The notes under the pieces are model-generated. The model was not told the origin of the DNA and ran no database searches. It was given only the letters and a program-made list of their open reading frames with translations. Positions 55,075-62,276 of a stretch of DNA of 64,000 nucleotides are shown piece by piece. Each line of letters begins with the position of its first letter. The first letter of the stretch is position 1. The stretch lies in IMG/VR virus record IMGVR_UViG_3300025151_000020, positions 29,311-93,310 of that record, one strand, 5' to 3'. Source of the stretch: a virus. The translations under genes and the position numbers were made by a program.

Positions 55075-56034
55075 TTAACTTCCCGCTACCTGTTGTTGTG
55101 TGGGAATCGTATTAGCAGTTGCTTGTGGTGTTTGCGGTGCTCCACCACGACTATCGGGTATAAACTGCGGCACTCCTATCATGCCATTTTGTTTCATTGC
55201 ATCTTGTATTTGCAATGCCCGCAAATCAAAAGTTACGGTTACTAAGTCTGCAACGCCACTTATTGGATTTGGGTGTTGAACCATTGTGATCCCCTTTTGA
55301 TGTTGGACATCTTGTTGAATCATTTTGAAAAACGGTTCGTACTTTAGTAGAGATTCTGTTGTGGATCGATTCTTCTGTTTCGTTGAGCCTCCGGTCAATG
55401 CAGACATACCAGGCACTTTGAGAAACTTAGTTCCCAAACTCGCAGGTCTTGATAACCCATCACTTTCAAGCATTTCCTCCTGTGTCAATTTCTTTAGAGT
55501 GTGATATATGTGTAAGTGAGCAGGGCAAAGCGTACTGTTCAATTGATCGCCAATATCTCCATATGTCCTTGCATGGGGTTTGCGAGGTTGTCCTGTATCT
55601 TCATCAAACCAATATATGTCTGCTAATGATAATCTGGTATCTTCATCAATAATATGGGCATAGGCATTATCAGAACCTTCTATGAATCTGCGGATATCTG
55701 CACCACAACAAGCACATTCATGAGCTGCATTGTAACGATATATGCTAAATATTCCAAACCAATATCTTGGGGGTTTCAATGCCTTACGAAGCATTTTGAT
55801 ATTCTTTTTTCTAGCCTTCCTCGGATTCTTTGCATTGGTATGCAATTTGATTTCAACAGTAGGAACAAAACTCTCATCATCACCTGGAAGGTTTTGTCCT
55901 GTGCTTGCCATCTCAGCCCTTTGTTGTGACTTCAACATAGGATATGCAATGCCCGTATTTTTTGATAATTGCATCAATTCCTCATCGCTAAGTCCGGCTA
56001 AACGAATGCCTTGATTCCACAGTCCGAGATTCAT
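55075..56034 (-). CDS. Protein with zinc-finger-like Cys/His site, linked to GTPase operon
   Basis: 319 residues. A helical N-terminus (NQGIRLAGLSDEELMQLSKNTGIAY) is followed by a basic segment (NPRKARKKNIKMLRKAL) and a metal-site-like stretch with CACCGADI near residue 108 and CPAHLHIYH near 168. The C-terminus has beta strands (VADLVTVTFDLRALQIQD) and a Gln/Pro/Thr-rich tail. The gene is preceded by the 23-base operator-like repeat 9 bases from its ATG, so transcription of this and the following genes may be separately controlled. Function unknown. No family recognised. Confidence 0.6.
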   Translation of the reverse strand: MNLGLWNQGIRLAGLSDEELMQLSKNTGIAYPMLKSQQRAEMASTGQNLPGDDESFVPTVEIKLHTNAKNPRKARKKNIKMLRKALKPPRYWFGIFSIYRYNAAHECACCGADIRRFIEGSDNAYAHIIDEDTRLSLADIYWFDEDTGQPRKPHARTYGDIGDQLNSTLCPAHLHIYHTLKKLTQEEMLESDGLSRPASLGTKFLKVPGMSALTGGSTKQKNRSTTESLLKYEPFFKMIQQDVQHQKGITMVQHPNPISGVADLVTVTFDLRALQIQDAMKQNGMIGVPQFIPDSRGGAPQTPQATANTIPTQQQVAGS

Positions 56035-56043
56035 CTTCGTGTA

Positions 56044-56066
56044 AATGTCAGTCGTGTCAGGTTAAT
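56044..56066 (-). promoter_or_regulatory. Operator-like 23-bp repeat (copy 2)
   Basis: These 23 bases are identical to 57675-57697. The core on the plus strand is TGTCAGTCGTGTCAG, two TGTCA boxes 9 bases apart. The copy lies 9 bases upstream of the ATG of the gene at 55075-56034. Next to it is an 11-base near-palindrome, ATTAGGCTAAT, at 56065-56075. Confidence 0.55.
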
Positions 56067-56082
56067 TAGGCTAATCCATTTA

Positions 56083-56814
56083 TCATAGAGATTCAATCAT
56101 TTTTATCATGACCTTTTCTATATTCAATCCATGTTGTGCAGATATGGCTTCAACTTCGGCATGAATGCCCGCTTTTCTCAATCTTCTAAGTTCATTTCTA
56201 AAGGGATAAACAATCGGATGTTCTCTCTGCAAACCGTGATCCCACAAATATTGAGATTGAGGACTCCACCAAAGATCCATTTTGTTAATTAGAAAACAAA
56301 CCATATCTGGTCTATACCCCTTTCTTGCATTTTTCCTAGCCTTCTTGCTAAGTGTTTTGCATCTGTCATGGCCTGTGATGTTGTCAATCAGATATTTCAA
56401 AGAAGCAACTGATTCTCTCGTATGTTGGGGATATTTGATTATCCTATCATCAATCATGAAGAATATTATGTGCGGTTTTCGAATGAATATATCCTCTGCC
56501 CATAAACTCCAAAATTGAGATTGGCCACCAATATCCACACTAGAAACGGGATGTCTTTCTTTCTTCCATTTGATTTGATGGCGATGGGCAGTTGGTAACT
56601 CATATTTTCCATTCATTTGCCTGTGTGATGTTCTAAACTCTAATGGAATCGGTTCTATGTCACCAGGAACTGTAAGATATTGGTCAAGAGTCGTCTTTCC
56701 GGTCATCGTTGGACCGTAAATGCCTATTCTATGTGGCTTCAAAGTACGATACACTTTTTTGATCGCATTGAAAGATGCCAATATGACGTGACCTGCTAAT
56801 AACGTGGAACTCAC
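56083..56814 (-). CDS. Arf-like small GTPase
   Basis: 243 residues with a GTG start preceded by GGGAGTGATC. All main G motifs can be seen: G1 GPTMTGKT (34-41), G3 DIGGQ (94-98), G4 NKMD (167-170) and G5 SAQ (215-217). The DxGGQ form of G3 is the hallmark of Arf/SR-beta type GTPases rather than of Era or Ras types. A basic insertion (KKARKNARKGYR, about 147-158) sits before G4. There is no myristoylation-type Gly2. GTPases of this type switch on membranes, and the gene is flanked by two small membrane proteins upstream. Such a gene is not part of the known tailed-virus core. A function in virion assembly or host membrane control is inferred. Confidence 0.75.
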   Translation of the reverse strand: MSSTLLAGHVILASFNAIKKVYRTLKPHRIGIYGPTMTGKTTLDQYLTVPGDIEPIPLEFRTSHRQMNGKYELPTAHRHQIKWKKERHPVSSVDIGGQSQFWSLWAEDIFIRKPHIIFFMIDDRIIKYPQHTRESVASLKYLIDNITGHDRCKTLSKKARKNARKGYRPDMVCFLINKMDLWWSPQSQYLWDHGLQREHPIVYPFRNELRRLRKAGIHAEVEAISAQHGLNIEKVMIKMIESL

Positions 56815-56821
56815 GGGAAGA

Positions 56822-57049
56822 TCACTCCCTGTTCGTTATCCACTCCCAAACTTCCACAGGTCGCATTTCCCCAAAGTTGTCTAACAGAAATAAAGTGAAA
56901 AATGTTAGAGCAATTCCTCCGAACAACGCCACTACGGTTCGCACCCATCCAGCCAGCCGTTCCATCCTTCGTTCATAGGCATTTTCAGCAAGGATCTGTG
57001 ACATTGCTTCTGTTTGCCTTTCCTGTTTGGTGCTAAACGGCCACACCAA
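56822..57049 (-). CDS. Single-pass small membrane protein
   Basis: About 75 residues. The frame opens with TTG/GTG (start uncertain, after GGGGGGAAG). The first ATG is at 57004. A charged N-terminal helix (RQTEAMSQILAENAYERRMERL) precedes one membrane segment (VVALFGGIALTFFTLFLL, about residues 40-57), and a short C-terminus has Trp residues. It lies 7 bases before the Arf-like GTPase gene and could serve as its membrane anchor. A holin is another option by size, but most holins have more than one membrane segment or a basic tail. Confidence 0.55.
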   Translation of the reverse strand: MVWPFSTKQERQTEAMSQILAENAYERRMERLAGWVRTVVALFGGIALTFFTLFLLDNFGEMRPVEVWEWITNRE

Positions 57050-57060
57050 CTCTTCCCCCC

Positions 57061-57534
57061 TTATTGCTTGTCATCTTCGTTACTACCATCATTGGGGATT
57101 CCAAATAATTGTTGTCCTGTGGATTGAGTGAATTGATTGCCCCATTCAGCTCGCATTTGTTCCTTCTGAAACCTCCTGGACTGTAATTGCATCTGTTGCC
57201 TAAACCACTTGTCATATCGTGCTTCTTGCGAAAACTCTGCTCGCATGGCTAGACTATCTCTAATCCCACCAACTTGGAACAGAACCATTGCCAAGCAAAG
57301 GAATCCGAAAGCAATTAGCCCATACTGTAATCCCATCTCTCCAGGAGATGCGTTGGGGAGATACCAATCAAGATGCGATATACAAACCGCAGTTCCTGTT
57401 AGTAGTGATTGCCATAGCAACATGGCTATCAGATTTACATCAATTCTTTGGCTATCGTTTATTCCAAAGGGAGGAGCTGCTATTCCTCTCATTGGTGTTC
57501 CTGGCTTAGGGGGTTGCATTACCATCTTAATCAT
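57061..57534 (-). CDS. Two-pass membrane protein with coiled-coil C-terminus
   Basis: 157 residues. The ATG overlaps the stop of the ribbon-helix-helix gene (ATGA). Membrane segments are at about residues 32-52 (NLIAMLLWQSLLTGTAVCIS) and 71-91 (GLIAFGFLCLAMVLFQVGG). The C-terminal 60 residues are charged and Gln-rich (DKWFRQQMQLQSRRFQKEQMRAEW), probably a cytoplasmic coiled coil. It is the second gene after the regulator and lies in the operon of the Arf-like GTPase. It may bind the GTPase at the membrane. Confidence 0.6.
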   Translation of the reverse strand: MIKMVMQPPKPGTPMRGIAAPPFGINDSQRIDVNLIAMLLWQSLLTGTAVCISHLDWYLPNASPGEMGLQYGLIAFGFLCLAMVLFQVGGIRDSLAMRAEFSQEARYDKWFRQQMQLQSRRFQKEQMRAEWGNQFTQSTGQQLFGIPNDGSNEDDKQ

Positions 57535-57668
57535 CCTTCATTTTCTAATGCACGAAATCCTTTTTCGATCAACATATTACAAAATGCTGACTTGGATGCA
57601 AGTCCTCTTTTTGCTTCTAACAAATGATAGAGGTCTTCCCTCAGAATTACAGATACGTGCTTTCCCAT
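57531..57668 (-). CDS. Ribbon-helix-helix transcription regulator
   Basis: 45 residues. It starts at the ATG at 57668 (MGKHVSVILREDLYHLL). A beta strand with alternating side chains (HVSVIL) is followed by two helices (EDLYHLLEAKRG and KSAFCNMLIEKGFRALE) joined by a short turn with Ser. This is the size and layout of CopG/Arc-type ribbon-helix-helix dimers, which bind tandem short DNA boxes. The 6-base spacing from a TGACA-N4-TGACA repeat right upstream suggests autoregulation. It overlaps the next gene by 4 bases. It is too short for most automatic calls. Confidence 0.7.
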   Translation of the reverse strand: MGKHVSVILREDLYHLLEAKRGLASKSAFCNMLIEKGFRALENEG

Positions 57669-57674
57669 TGCAAG

Positions 57675-57697
57675 AATGTCAGTCGTGTCAGGTTAAT
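57675..57697 (-). promoter_or_regulatory. Operator-like 23-bp repeat (copy 1)
   Basis: This sequence directly precedes the ribbon-helix-helix gene and is identical over 23 bases to 56044-56066. The core, minus strand, is CTGACACGACTGACA: two TGACA boxes with a 9-base period, as expected for a tandem ribbon-helix-helix operator. A promoter cannot be told apart from an operator by sequence. Confidence 0.55.
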
Positions 57698-57714
57698 GAG
57701 TGTTCGGAGTAAAA

Positions 57715-58977
57715 TCACGGAAGAAACGCAGATAAATCGGGTTCTCCTTCTAACGGACTCATTAGACTTAGACGCTTCTCTTCCAATTGTTGTTGCACCC
57801 ACCATTGTTGTGCCATTGCCAAGTTCTTTTGTTCTTCATCTAAACTGTGATGAAAAGTCTTTGATCCATGACCTGTGTAATCTATCGCCTTTACATTAGG
57901 GTCCCAACAAGCATCGCAATTGTGCGTTTCACACCTGTTTTGTTCTCCTGTCTTACCTGCGGCAGGGCAAGCCCATACTGCTCCGTGATCATACCTATGA
58001 CTCGCATTGACTGAACTGCCCGTGATATTAGGATGTGATGCCATGAGTCTTTTCATTTGTTCCGAATGATGCACAGGAGCGTGTTGTTTGTGCTGAGAAA
58101 CCCTTATTGTGAGATTGGGAGGAATCTGCCCCCCTGCCTGTATAAACTCTCTCAGATGTTCATGCTCTCTTGTTGATAGCCAAAACTTCTTGTCAGGGTG
58201 TGCTCTTGCAACATCTGAATGGATTGCGAAGTGATGAGGGCTTTGCATATCTCCCGAAGCATTCAATCTAATTCTATCATGTCCTGCTTCCCCTATCTGC
58301 CAAGAAAGAGCTGCGGCATACATCTGGGGATTTGCTAAACCTAGAAGATTCCTAGTTTGATGTGCTTGAACGCTATCTGATTTCAGATGCATGACATTAT
58401 CAACATAGCAACCATCGCAAACCGTATCCTGATCGCTCTCTCTAAGTTTTGACCCCATGTTGCACCCCCAAGTAGGCAAATCTTCACTTGGACCCCACAT
58501 TTTATCCATATTACTCATACCATGCGTATCTTTGGTAGTGTGTCCTTTGATGTCATTGTCTTTGATAAACTTGCCAATAGCACGAGATGAATGTGCTCTG
58601 CTTGCAGGTATTGAACCTGTTTGATTTCTCCATATGTGTTCCATCATGTGAGTGCCGTCATCTGCTCTAAGATTGACACCTCCTTGTATTGGATAGTTGG
58701 ACAAACCCTCTCTGACTTGCTCTAATGCCTTAACATGAACCGGATCTATCTCTTTTCTCCTGATCCTTGTCAATGACCCTTCGCCCTGGAAGTTTTCCTC
58801 GCCTCTTGCAGCCGCCCAAAATTGACTACCTGTATTCAATTGGTTTCGTATCTCTTCAATACTTTTGGTGATTACATCCTGTATTGGCTCTTGATGTAGC
58901 GGATCTCTGCACACTTGGCAGTACAGATGAGAGTTATCATCATGGAGGAGTGCATTGTGAGGTATAGCTACCGCCAT
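57715..58977 (-). CDS. Gp88-like Cys-rich phage protein
   Basis: 420 residues. A short N-terminal zinc-like pair (CQVCRDPLH) is followed by a core that resembles the phage Gp88 family: GCNMGSKLRESDQDTVCDGC, then AHQTRNLLGLANPQMYAAAL, RIRLNASGDMQSPHHFAI, KKFWLSTREHEHLREF and ANLTIRVSQ-like NLTIRVSQHKQH. It ends with CPAAGKTGEQNRCETHNCDACW. Members have a barrel-like core with several conserved Cys, but their function is not established. The C-terminus adds a charged helix. The gene is followed after 46 bases by the ribbon-helix-helix gene. Confidence 0.6.
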   Translation of the reverse strand: MAVAIPHNALLHDDNSHLYCQVCRDPLHQEPIQDVITKSIEEIRNQLNTGSQFWAAARGEENFQGEGSLTRIRRKEIDPVHVKALEQVREGLSNYPIQGGVNLRADDGTHMMEHIWRNQTGSIPASRAHSSRAIGKFIKDNDIKGHTTKDTHGMSNMDKMWGPSEDLPTWGCNMGSKLRESDQDTVCDGCYVDNVMHLKSDSVQAHQTRNLLGLANPQMYAAALSWQIGEAGHDRIRLNASGDMQSPHHFAIHSDVARAHPDKKFWLSTREHEHLREFIQAGGQIPPNLTIRVSQHKQHAPVHHSEQMKRLMASHPNITGSSVNASHRYDHGAVWACPAAGKTGEQNRCETHNCDACWDPNVKAIDYTGHGSKTFHHSLDEEQKNLAMAQQWWVQQQLEEKRLSLMSPLEGEPDLSAFLP

Positions 58978-59137
58978 ATGTTCGCCCTAGAATTACCATT
59001 CATCAAAACTGTTGTGATGTGCAGAGGAGGTGGAACAAGGAGATGAAAAATCCGAATAGTAAGAAACGCATCAAGTGCCACCAGAGCGTTTAGTACCTCC
59101 CCTGCGAAATGAAGTAAAACGGACAATTGTTAATGAA

Positions 59138-59545
59138 TTATCCCGCAGTTATTATTCCATTGCAAGTGCTACAAACCGTGTATGAGTATGGGCCTTCTTC
59201 ATCCTCATCCTCTATGAGCAAAGCCCCATCCTTCCAATCTTGTATCTGTTGAGGACTAGCGGGTACTTGATTTCCAAACCTGTCATGTGCCATCCCATTG
59301 TATTCAGGGCAACTGCACCAATCATCCTCTGAATCCTTCTGTGCTATCAAATCCTCAGAAGTCGTTTGGCCTGTTCCATTACAGGAAGGACAAGTGACGA
59401 AATTGACGTTGATTGGGTTTCCTTGAGGATCATTCTCAGTAACTTGAACCTGGCCTCTGCCTTCGCATTGTGGGCATGAGTGCATACCGCCCTCTGTGTA
59501 TCTGACTTCTTTGACTATGTTCCAAGCCTTGTCAAAAGAAGTCAT
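59138..59545 (-). CDS. Tagged protein with DnaJ-type zinc repeats
   Basis: 135 residues from the ATG at 59545 (MTSFDKAWNIVKEV), so the recurrent tag is the very N-terminus (bases 59510-59536). After a short linker come CPQCEGRGQV and CPSCNGTGQT, the CxxCxGxG repeats of the DnaJ zinc finger, then CSCPEY and CSTCNG. DnaJ-type zinc fingers bind unfolded proteins, but there is no J-domain here. The role is unknown. The clean tag-plus-domain layout resembles the other tagged proteins. Confidence 0.65.
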   Translation of the reverse strand: MTSFDKAWNIVKEVRYTEGGMHSCPQCEGRGQVQVTENDPQGNPINVNFVTCPSCNGTGQTTSEDLIAQKDSEDDWCSCPEYNGMAHDRFGNQVPASPQQIQDWKDGALLIEDEDEEGPYSYTVCSTCNGIITAG

Positions 59546-59550
59546 CCTAA

Positions 59551-60063
59551 TCACTCAGTTATATGGACTTCTTCTCCACAAGCAAAACATTTGACTCCTG
59601 CTTCATTACTAAATCTAAATGGGCTGAAAGATGTCTGATTGCTTGAGTATTCTTGATTTTCTTCTCCGCAAAACGGACACATCCAAGTGTATTCTCCATC
59701 GGGATGGTCTTCAGGCACTTCACGGTGTCTTACCTTAACGGGTCTTTCTTGTTTAACAATGGGGTCTGGGTGACATCTGCAACTCGCCCAGGGCGATCTT
59801 TCTCCTTCTGTTCTAACCTTGACTTGCTCACCACAATCGGGGCATTTGGGTAATGGCACATCGCCATGATCAACGGCTCTATCTAACTGAGAGAAAAAAT
59901 CGTCTTTTTTTGCGAAATCCCATGCCTTTTCAAAAGGATCAGGATCTCCACGATTTGCTTTTAATCTATCACCACAACATTTGCCCGCAGCTTCCCCCGA
60001 ACCACAAGCACAAGGAGAACAAGTACAACTTTTAGGGCTACATTCAGGGCAATCTCTAGCCAT
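59551..60063 (-). CDS. Tagged SEC-C and zinc-ribbon protein
   Basis: 170 residues from the ATG at 60063 (MARDCPECSPKSC). First comes a Cys-rich head with CACGSGEAAGKCCG, which matches the SEC-C type zinc motif (CPCGSGKxxKxCC). Then follow the recurrent tag DPFEKAWDFAKKDDF (bases 59908-59934, about residue 44), the ribbon CPDCGEQVKV with CRC, and a last ribbon CPFCGEEN with CFACGEEV. In total there are three or four metal sites. A role in protein or nucleic-acid contact is likely. The exact function is unknown. Confidence 0.65.
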   Translation of the reverse strand: MARDCPECSPKSCTCSPCACGSGEAAGKCCGDRLKANRGDPDPFEKAWDFAKKDDFFSQLDRAVDHGDVPLPKCPDCGEQVKVRTEGERSPWASCRCHPDPIVKQERPVKVRHREVPEDHPDGEYTWMCPFCGEENQEYSSNQTSFSPFRFSNEAGVKCFACGEEVHITE

Positions 60064-60064
60064 C

Positions 60065-60265
60065 TCAATCACCCGTCATAGGCAACTCTTGAATCTGGTC
60101 CATAGCTCTTTCAAGTTCTGCCCTAATAGATGGTTCAATAAAACTTGATTGCATATCCATCGCCAATGTTTCCATAATAACATTGTACGCTGACATTGGC
60201 ATCCTAAGAGTAACCATGCCTTCCTCTTTAACAACATCAAAAGCCCTGTCAAACGTGTCCGTCAT
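60065..60265 (-). CDS. Small tagged protein, unknown
   Basis: 66 residues from the ATG at 60265 (MTDTFDRAFDVVKEEG), chosen because the tag then lies at the N-terminus, as in its neighbours. An ATG at 60286 is the alternative. The tag copy has Phe instead of Trp (bases 60227-60253). The remainder is helical (AYNVIMETLAMDMQSSF, IRAELERAMDQIQEL). It overlaps neither neighbour and sits in a row of four tagged genes. Confidence 0.55.
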   Translation of the reverse strand: MTDTFDRAFDVVKEEGMVTLRMPMSAYNVIMETLAMDMQSSFIEPSIRAELERAMDQIQELPMTGD

Positions 60266-60292
60266 GGTAATGGCCAAATAGCCCATTGTTGA

Positions 60293-60391
60293 TTAACACT
60301 CTTGTTCTGTCAAGCAAGTGCAACCATCATGGTCTATACCATCCCAACCACAATAACAGACTTCATGCGGCTCAACCTTTGGGTATGTCAT
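60293..60391 (-). CDS. Tiny Cys-rich protein
   Basis: 32 residues (MTYPKVEPHEVCYCGW and so on), with Cys at VCYCG, GCTC and the last residue, which could form one zinc knuckle. It starts at the ATG at 60391 with AGAGATCTC just upstream, and ends 7 bases before the next gene's upstream ATG. Density of Cys and position in a series of small zinc proteins support it. The short length keeps confidence moderate. Confidence 0.4.
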   Translation of the reverse strand: MTYPKVEPHEVCYCGWDGIDHDGCTCLTEQEC

Positions 60392-60429
60392 GAGATCTCT
60401 GACCTTCCATTGGTTAATTAGATCTTACA

Positions 60430-62274
60430 TCAATCACGCTGACCAAATGCGGTCTGCCGATAGAATCCTCTCATTGGCAGCTCGGAGTCCGGCCAAGTCT
60501 GCATTTCATTGACTTTCTCTTGACTCATGCCTGGTATGTTGGCCATTCCTACAACTTCCATGACTTCTCTTCCTTTACCCTGTATCCCTTTTTCTGTACG
60601 AGGAAGAACTTGATATCCGGTCAAACCGCCTGTATCCCATAGATGTCTTGGCATACGGGCAGAATTGAATGCAATTGTTGGAACTCCTGCATCAACTATG
60701 GGGCGAATAGCAGACATCAGCCTATGTGTGAATCCTCCAGGTTCTCCCTTATCACTTGCAATCAATTTATGTTCTCCAGGTTCTTGATAGTAAGGAGGGT
60801 CAGAAAGGAGGAATGATTTGTATTCAGGGTCTGCATAAGGGGCAACCGCTTCTAAGAACGGAACATGATCTCCCTCATGGAAGTGGTATTCCTTATCTCT
60901 CATCTCTCTTGACCAGGGTTCGTAACTGTATGGCACATCCACATCTCTGCCTCTTTTATCCACTCTTTGAGGTATGTATGGCAAAGTCGTATTGAGCGAT
61001 AATGATTTCGAACCCCCTCCTGCATGAATCAAATCCAACAATTCTTGTGATCTGCCATATGCATTAGGATATTTTGTTCGTACAAGTTCTTTCTGTTGCT
61101 TTGACGGACCACGAGGAGCGATATTCAATGAGTGCGTTGCTTCATCCCCTATGCGGAAATGCCCCCCAATCATCTGAGGCAACAGTATTCCCGTCAAACG
61201 AGCCATCTCTGCTGATTTATCGGGATTGGTTCGCCACTTGCCCTCATTCATCAATTCATTCATTTTCCTTCGCAACTCAAAGAATCTAAGATTAGATGCA
61301 TACATTTGGTCTGAGTCTAAACCCGCACCTCCTGTAATGTCATGAAAATCTCTAACCTCCTGTGCAGTAACGGAAGGCAAGTCAATTATCGGAGAACCTG
61401 GCATCAATCCAGGGAGTGTTCTCGGATCACCAACTCGGTATGTGTATTCTTCAGAGGGCTTCCACTCCAATAAATTGGGATTATCTCTAACATTCCTAAA
61501 GAAGTTCGGAATGAATCTGTTGTAATCGTTGCCTATGTACGCAACATGAGGTCTAACTGCAAACACACCGCCTCCACCACCGATATTCGGCTCAATCATC
61601 TCTTCTGATCCTGTTCTACCAAAAGCATCAGTCAGAAACTTCTGGTAATGCCGTTTTGACTTGTTGCCCGAAAGCCCTGGAATCAAAGAGGGCATTGAGT
61701 CGCCTGACTCAAATCTCTCCCACGCTTGCTTAATGCCTGGTTGGAACTTGGTTACTGCCCATGAATCCTCAAACACATCGTTGGAGGTCGTCATCAAGTC
61801 ACCCCCACCCATAGACACGGGTTCTCCCTCTCTTTCTATGGCAGCTCTTGCACGATTGTCCTCGCATTCATCCCATGCAGCAAGACATTGACGGGCAAAG
61901 TTTCGTTCAGACGCTGCCCATTCCATATCTCCAAAATCCCTATACAATGCCACATCTCCATTTTGATACCCGTAATAGTTCAAAACGCCTTTCAATTCTT
62001 CACAAGACATATTCAAATGACTTTCATACACTTCTTGTTCTCTCATTGAATCTCCCTCCGAGTCATCAAACTGTCGAAGCAGGGCTATTACTCCGTCAGC
62101 GTACATTTGCCTAATATTCTGACAACAAACATCTCCCTCTTCAAGTGGGGGTTCAAGACTTGTATCCGGCATGGCCACTTCTTCTTGTTGTTGTTGTTGA
62201 ACAGTTCTTGCCATCTCCGCCCTTTGCTCATCAAACTTAGCAACGCCCCAAGCCTGATCGAAAGCATCCGCCAT
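60430..62274 (-). CDS. DNA adenine methyltransferase (Dam/D12 class) with two tags
   Basis: 614 residues from the ATG at 62274 (MADAFDQAWGVAK). The N-terminus is a tag copy (bases 62236-62262). A 140-residue Cys-containing helical domain follows, then a second tag (VFEDSWAVTKF, bases 61747-61773) and the methyltransferase. EPNIGGGGGVF (about residue 229) is motif I of D12 enzymes, with GNDYN downstream, and SDPPY (about 491-495) is motif IV, both needed for N6-adenine methylation. It may protect viral DNA from host nucleases. It starts 3 bases after the HMG-CoA lyase-like gene. An internal start may make the methyltransferase alone. Confidence 0.8.
   Translation of the reverse strand: MADAFDQAWGVAKFDEQRAEMARTVQQQQQEEVAMPDTSLEPPLEEGDVCCQNIRQMYADGVIALLRQFDDSEGDSMREQEVYESHLNMSCEELKGVLNYYGYQNGDVALYRDFGDMEWAASERNFARQCLAAWDECEDNRARAAIEREGEPVSMGGGDLMTTSNDVFEDSWAVTKFQPGIKQAWERFESGDSMPSLIPGLSGNKSKRHYQKFLTDAFGRTGSEEMIEPNIGGGGGVFAVRPHVAYIGNDYNRFIPNFFRNVRDNPNLLEWKPSEEYTYRVGDPRTLPGLMPGSPIIDLPSVTAQEVRDFHDITGGAGLDSDQMYASNLRFFELRRKMNELMNEGKWRTNPDKSAEMARLTGILLPQMIGGHFRIGDEATHSLNIAPRGPSKQQKELVRTKYPNAYGRSQELLDLIHAGGGSKSLSLNTTLPYIPQRVDKRGRDVDVPYSYEPWSREMRDKEYHFHEGDHVPFLEAVAPYADPEYKSFLLSDPPYYQEPGEHKLIASDKGEPGGFTHRLMSAIRPIVDAGVPTIAFNSARMPRHLWDTGGLTGYQVLPRTEKGIQGKGREVMEVVGMANIPGMSQEKVNEMQTWPDSELPMRGFYRQTAFGQRD
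61792..61806 (-). promoter_or_regulatory. Possible internal ribosome site and ATG for methyltransferase-only product
   Basis: The minus strand reads GGGGGTGACTTGATG: a GGTGA-type site four bases before an in-frame ATG at 61794. The product would begin MTTSNDVFEDSWAVTKF, placing the second tag at residues 8-16 just as in the other tagged proteins. The glycine codons of the linker explain part of the G-rich stretch, so this remains a proposal. Confidence 0.4.
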
Positions 62275-62276
62275 TG

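Noticed and set aside
58978-59137. 160-base gap with possible 22-codon hydrophobic frame
   Set aside because: The short frame (MRFLLFGFF start) has no good ribosome site and no stop-start coupling. I see nothing else in the gap.
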